Shown piece by piece: positions 63,974 to 64,000 of a stretch of 64,000 nucleotides of DNA. Under the pieces are notes generated by a model that was given only the letters and a program-made list of their open reading frames with translations, did not search any database and was not told where the DNA came from. Position 1 is the first letter of the stretch. Each line of letters begins with the position of its first letter. Location of the stretch: NCBI RefSeq assembly GCF_900604935.1, contig NZ_UWPC01000003.1:170751-234750 (forward strand), written 5' to 3'. The translations under genes were made by a program, and so were the position numbers. The stretch is from Vaginisenegalia massiliensis. Lineage in GTDB: Bacteria; Bacillota; Bacilli; Lactobacillales; Aerococcaceae.

Positions 63974-64000
63974 CTTGGATACGTTCATGATTATAATAGT

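Overview
The window reads as chromosome of a low-GC Gram-positive coccus of the order Lactobacillales. It looks Aerococcaceae- or Streptococcus-like, but nothing here fixes the genus. The reasons are AGGAGG ribosome sites, an LPxTG wall-anchored giant adhesin, a pneumococcal-type histidine-triad protein next to an AdcAII-like zinc-binding protein, a walJ/htrA/rlmH neighbourhood, a T-box before proS, and cre-like sites. No tRNA, rRNA, CRISPR array or intact insertion sequence was seen.

Left part (1-13.2 kb): the tail of a DUF2207 membrane protein, then walJ, a YfcC-type carrier (convergent) and htrA. Next come a leftward zinc operon (adcA-like, histidine-triad protein), a leftward K+ uptake pair (ktrB-ktrA), rlmH, a DUF697 protein and a beta-carbonic anhydrase. 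Between adcA and ktrA lies a 206-bp cluster of five DnaA boxes. With rlmH/htrA/walJ nearby this suggests an origin-proximal location, although dnaA itself is not in the window.

Middle (13.4-27.7 kb): this is a transport and metabolism region. It holds a polyamine-type ABC importer (potB-C-A-D) followed by an MTA/SAH-deaminase-like amidohydrolase. A PRD regulator, ascorbate-type PTS EIIB/EIIC and a transaldolase-like protein form the next operon. A leftward amino-acid ABC importer has its binding protein fused to its permease. A secreted protein of unknown function and a LURP-one-like protein follow.

The 28.0-44.0 kb stretch is one 5324-residue gene for a sortase-anchored surface protein. It has a signal peptide, adhesin and Cna-B/SpaA-like isopeptide domains, 32 DUF11-like repeats of about 120 residues, a second Cna-B-like domain, an isopeptide D2-like domain apparently split by a long coiled coil, and LPATG. 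The repeats show higher-order duplication of multi-domain blocks and one very recent 354-bp tandem copy.

Right part (44.1-64 kb): kbl-tdh (threonine to glycine), a DUF2079 membrane protein and signal peptidase I. Next is a tight four-gene envelope operon. Three of its proteins begin with the same Cys4 zinc ribbon followed by membrane segments, and one of these carries an external penicillin-recognising serine-hydrolase domain; the fourth is a 1086-residue secreted DUF1002 protein. This operon is the best candidate for an undescribed system. It is followed by a T-box-controlled, archaeal/eukaryal-type proS, an acyl-CoA thioesterase, a decayed 6-phospho-beta-glucosidase remnant, a YeiH-type exporter, and the t6A operon tsaB-rimI-like-rimI-tsaD.
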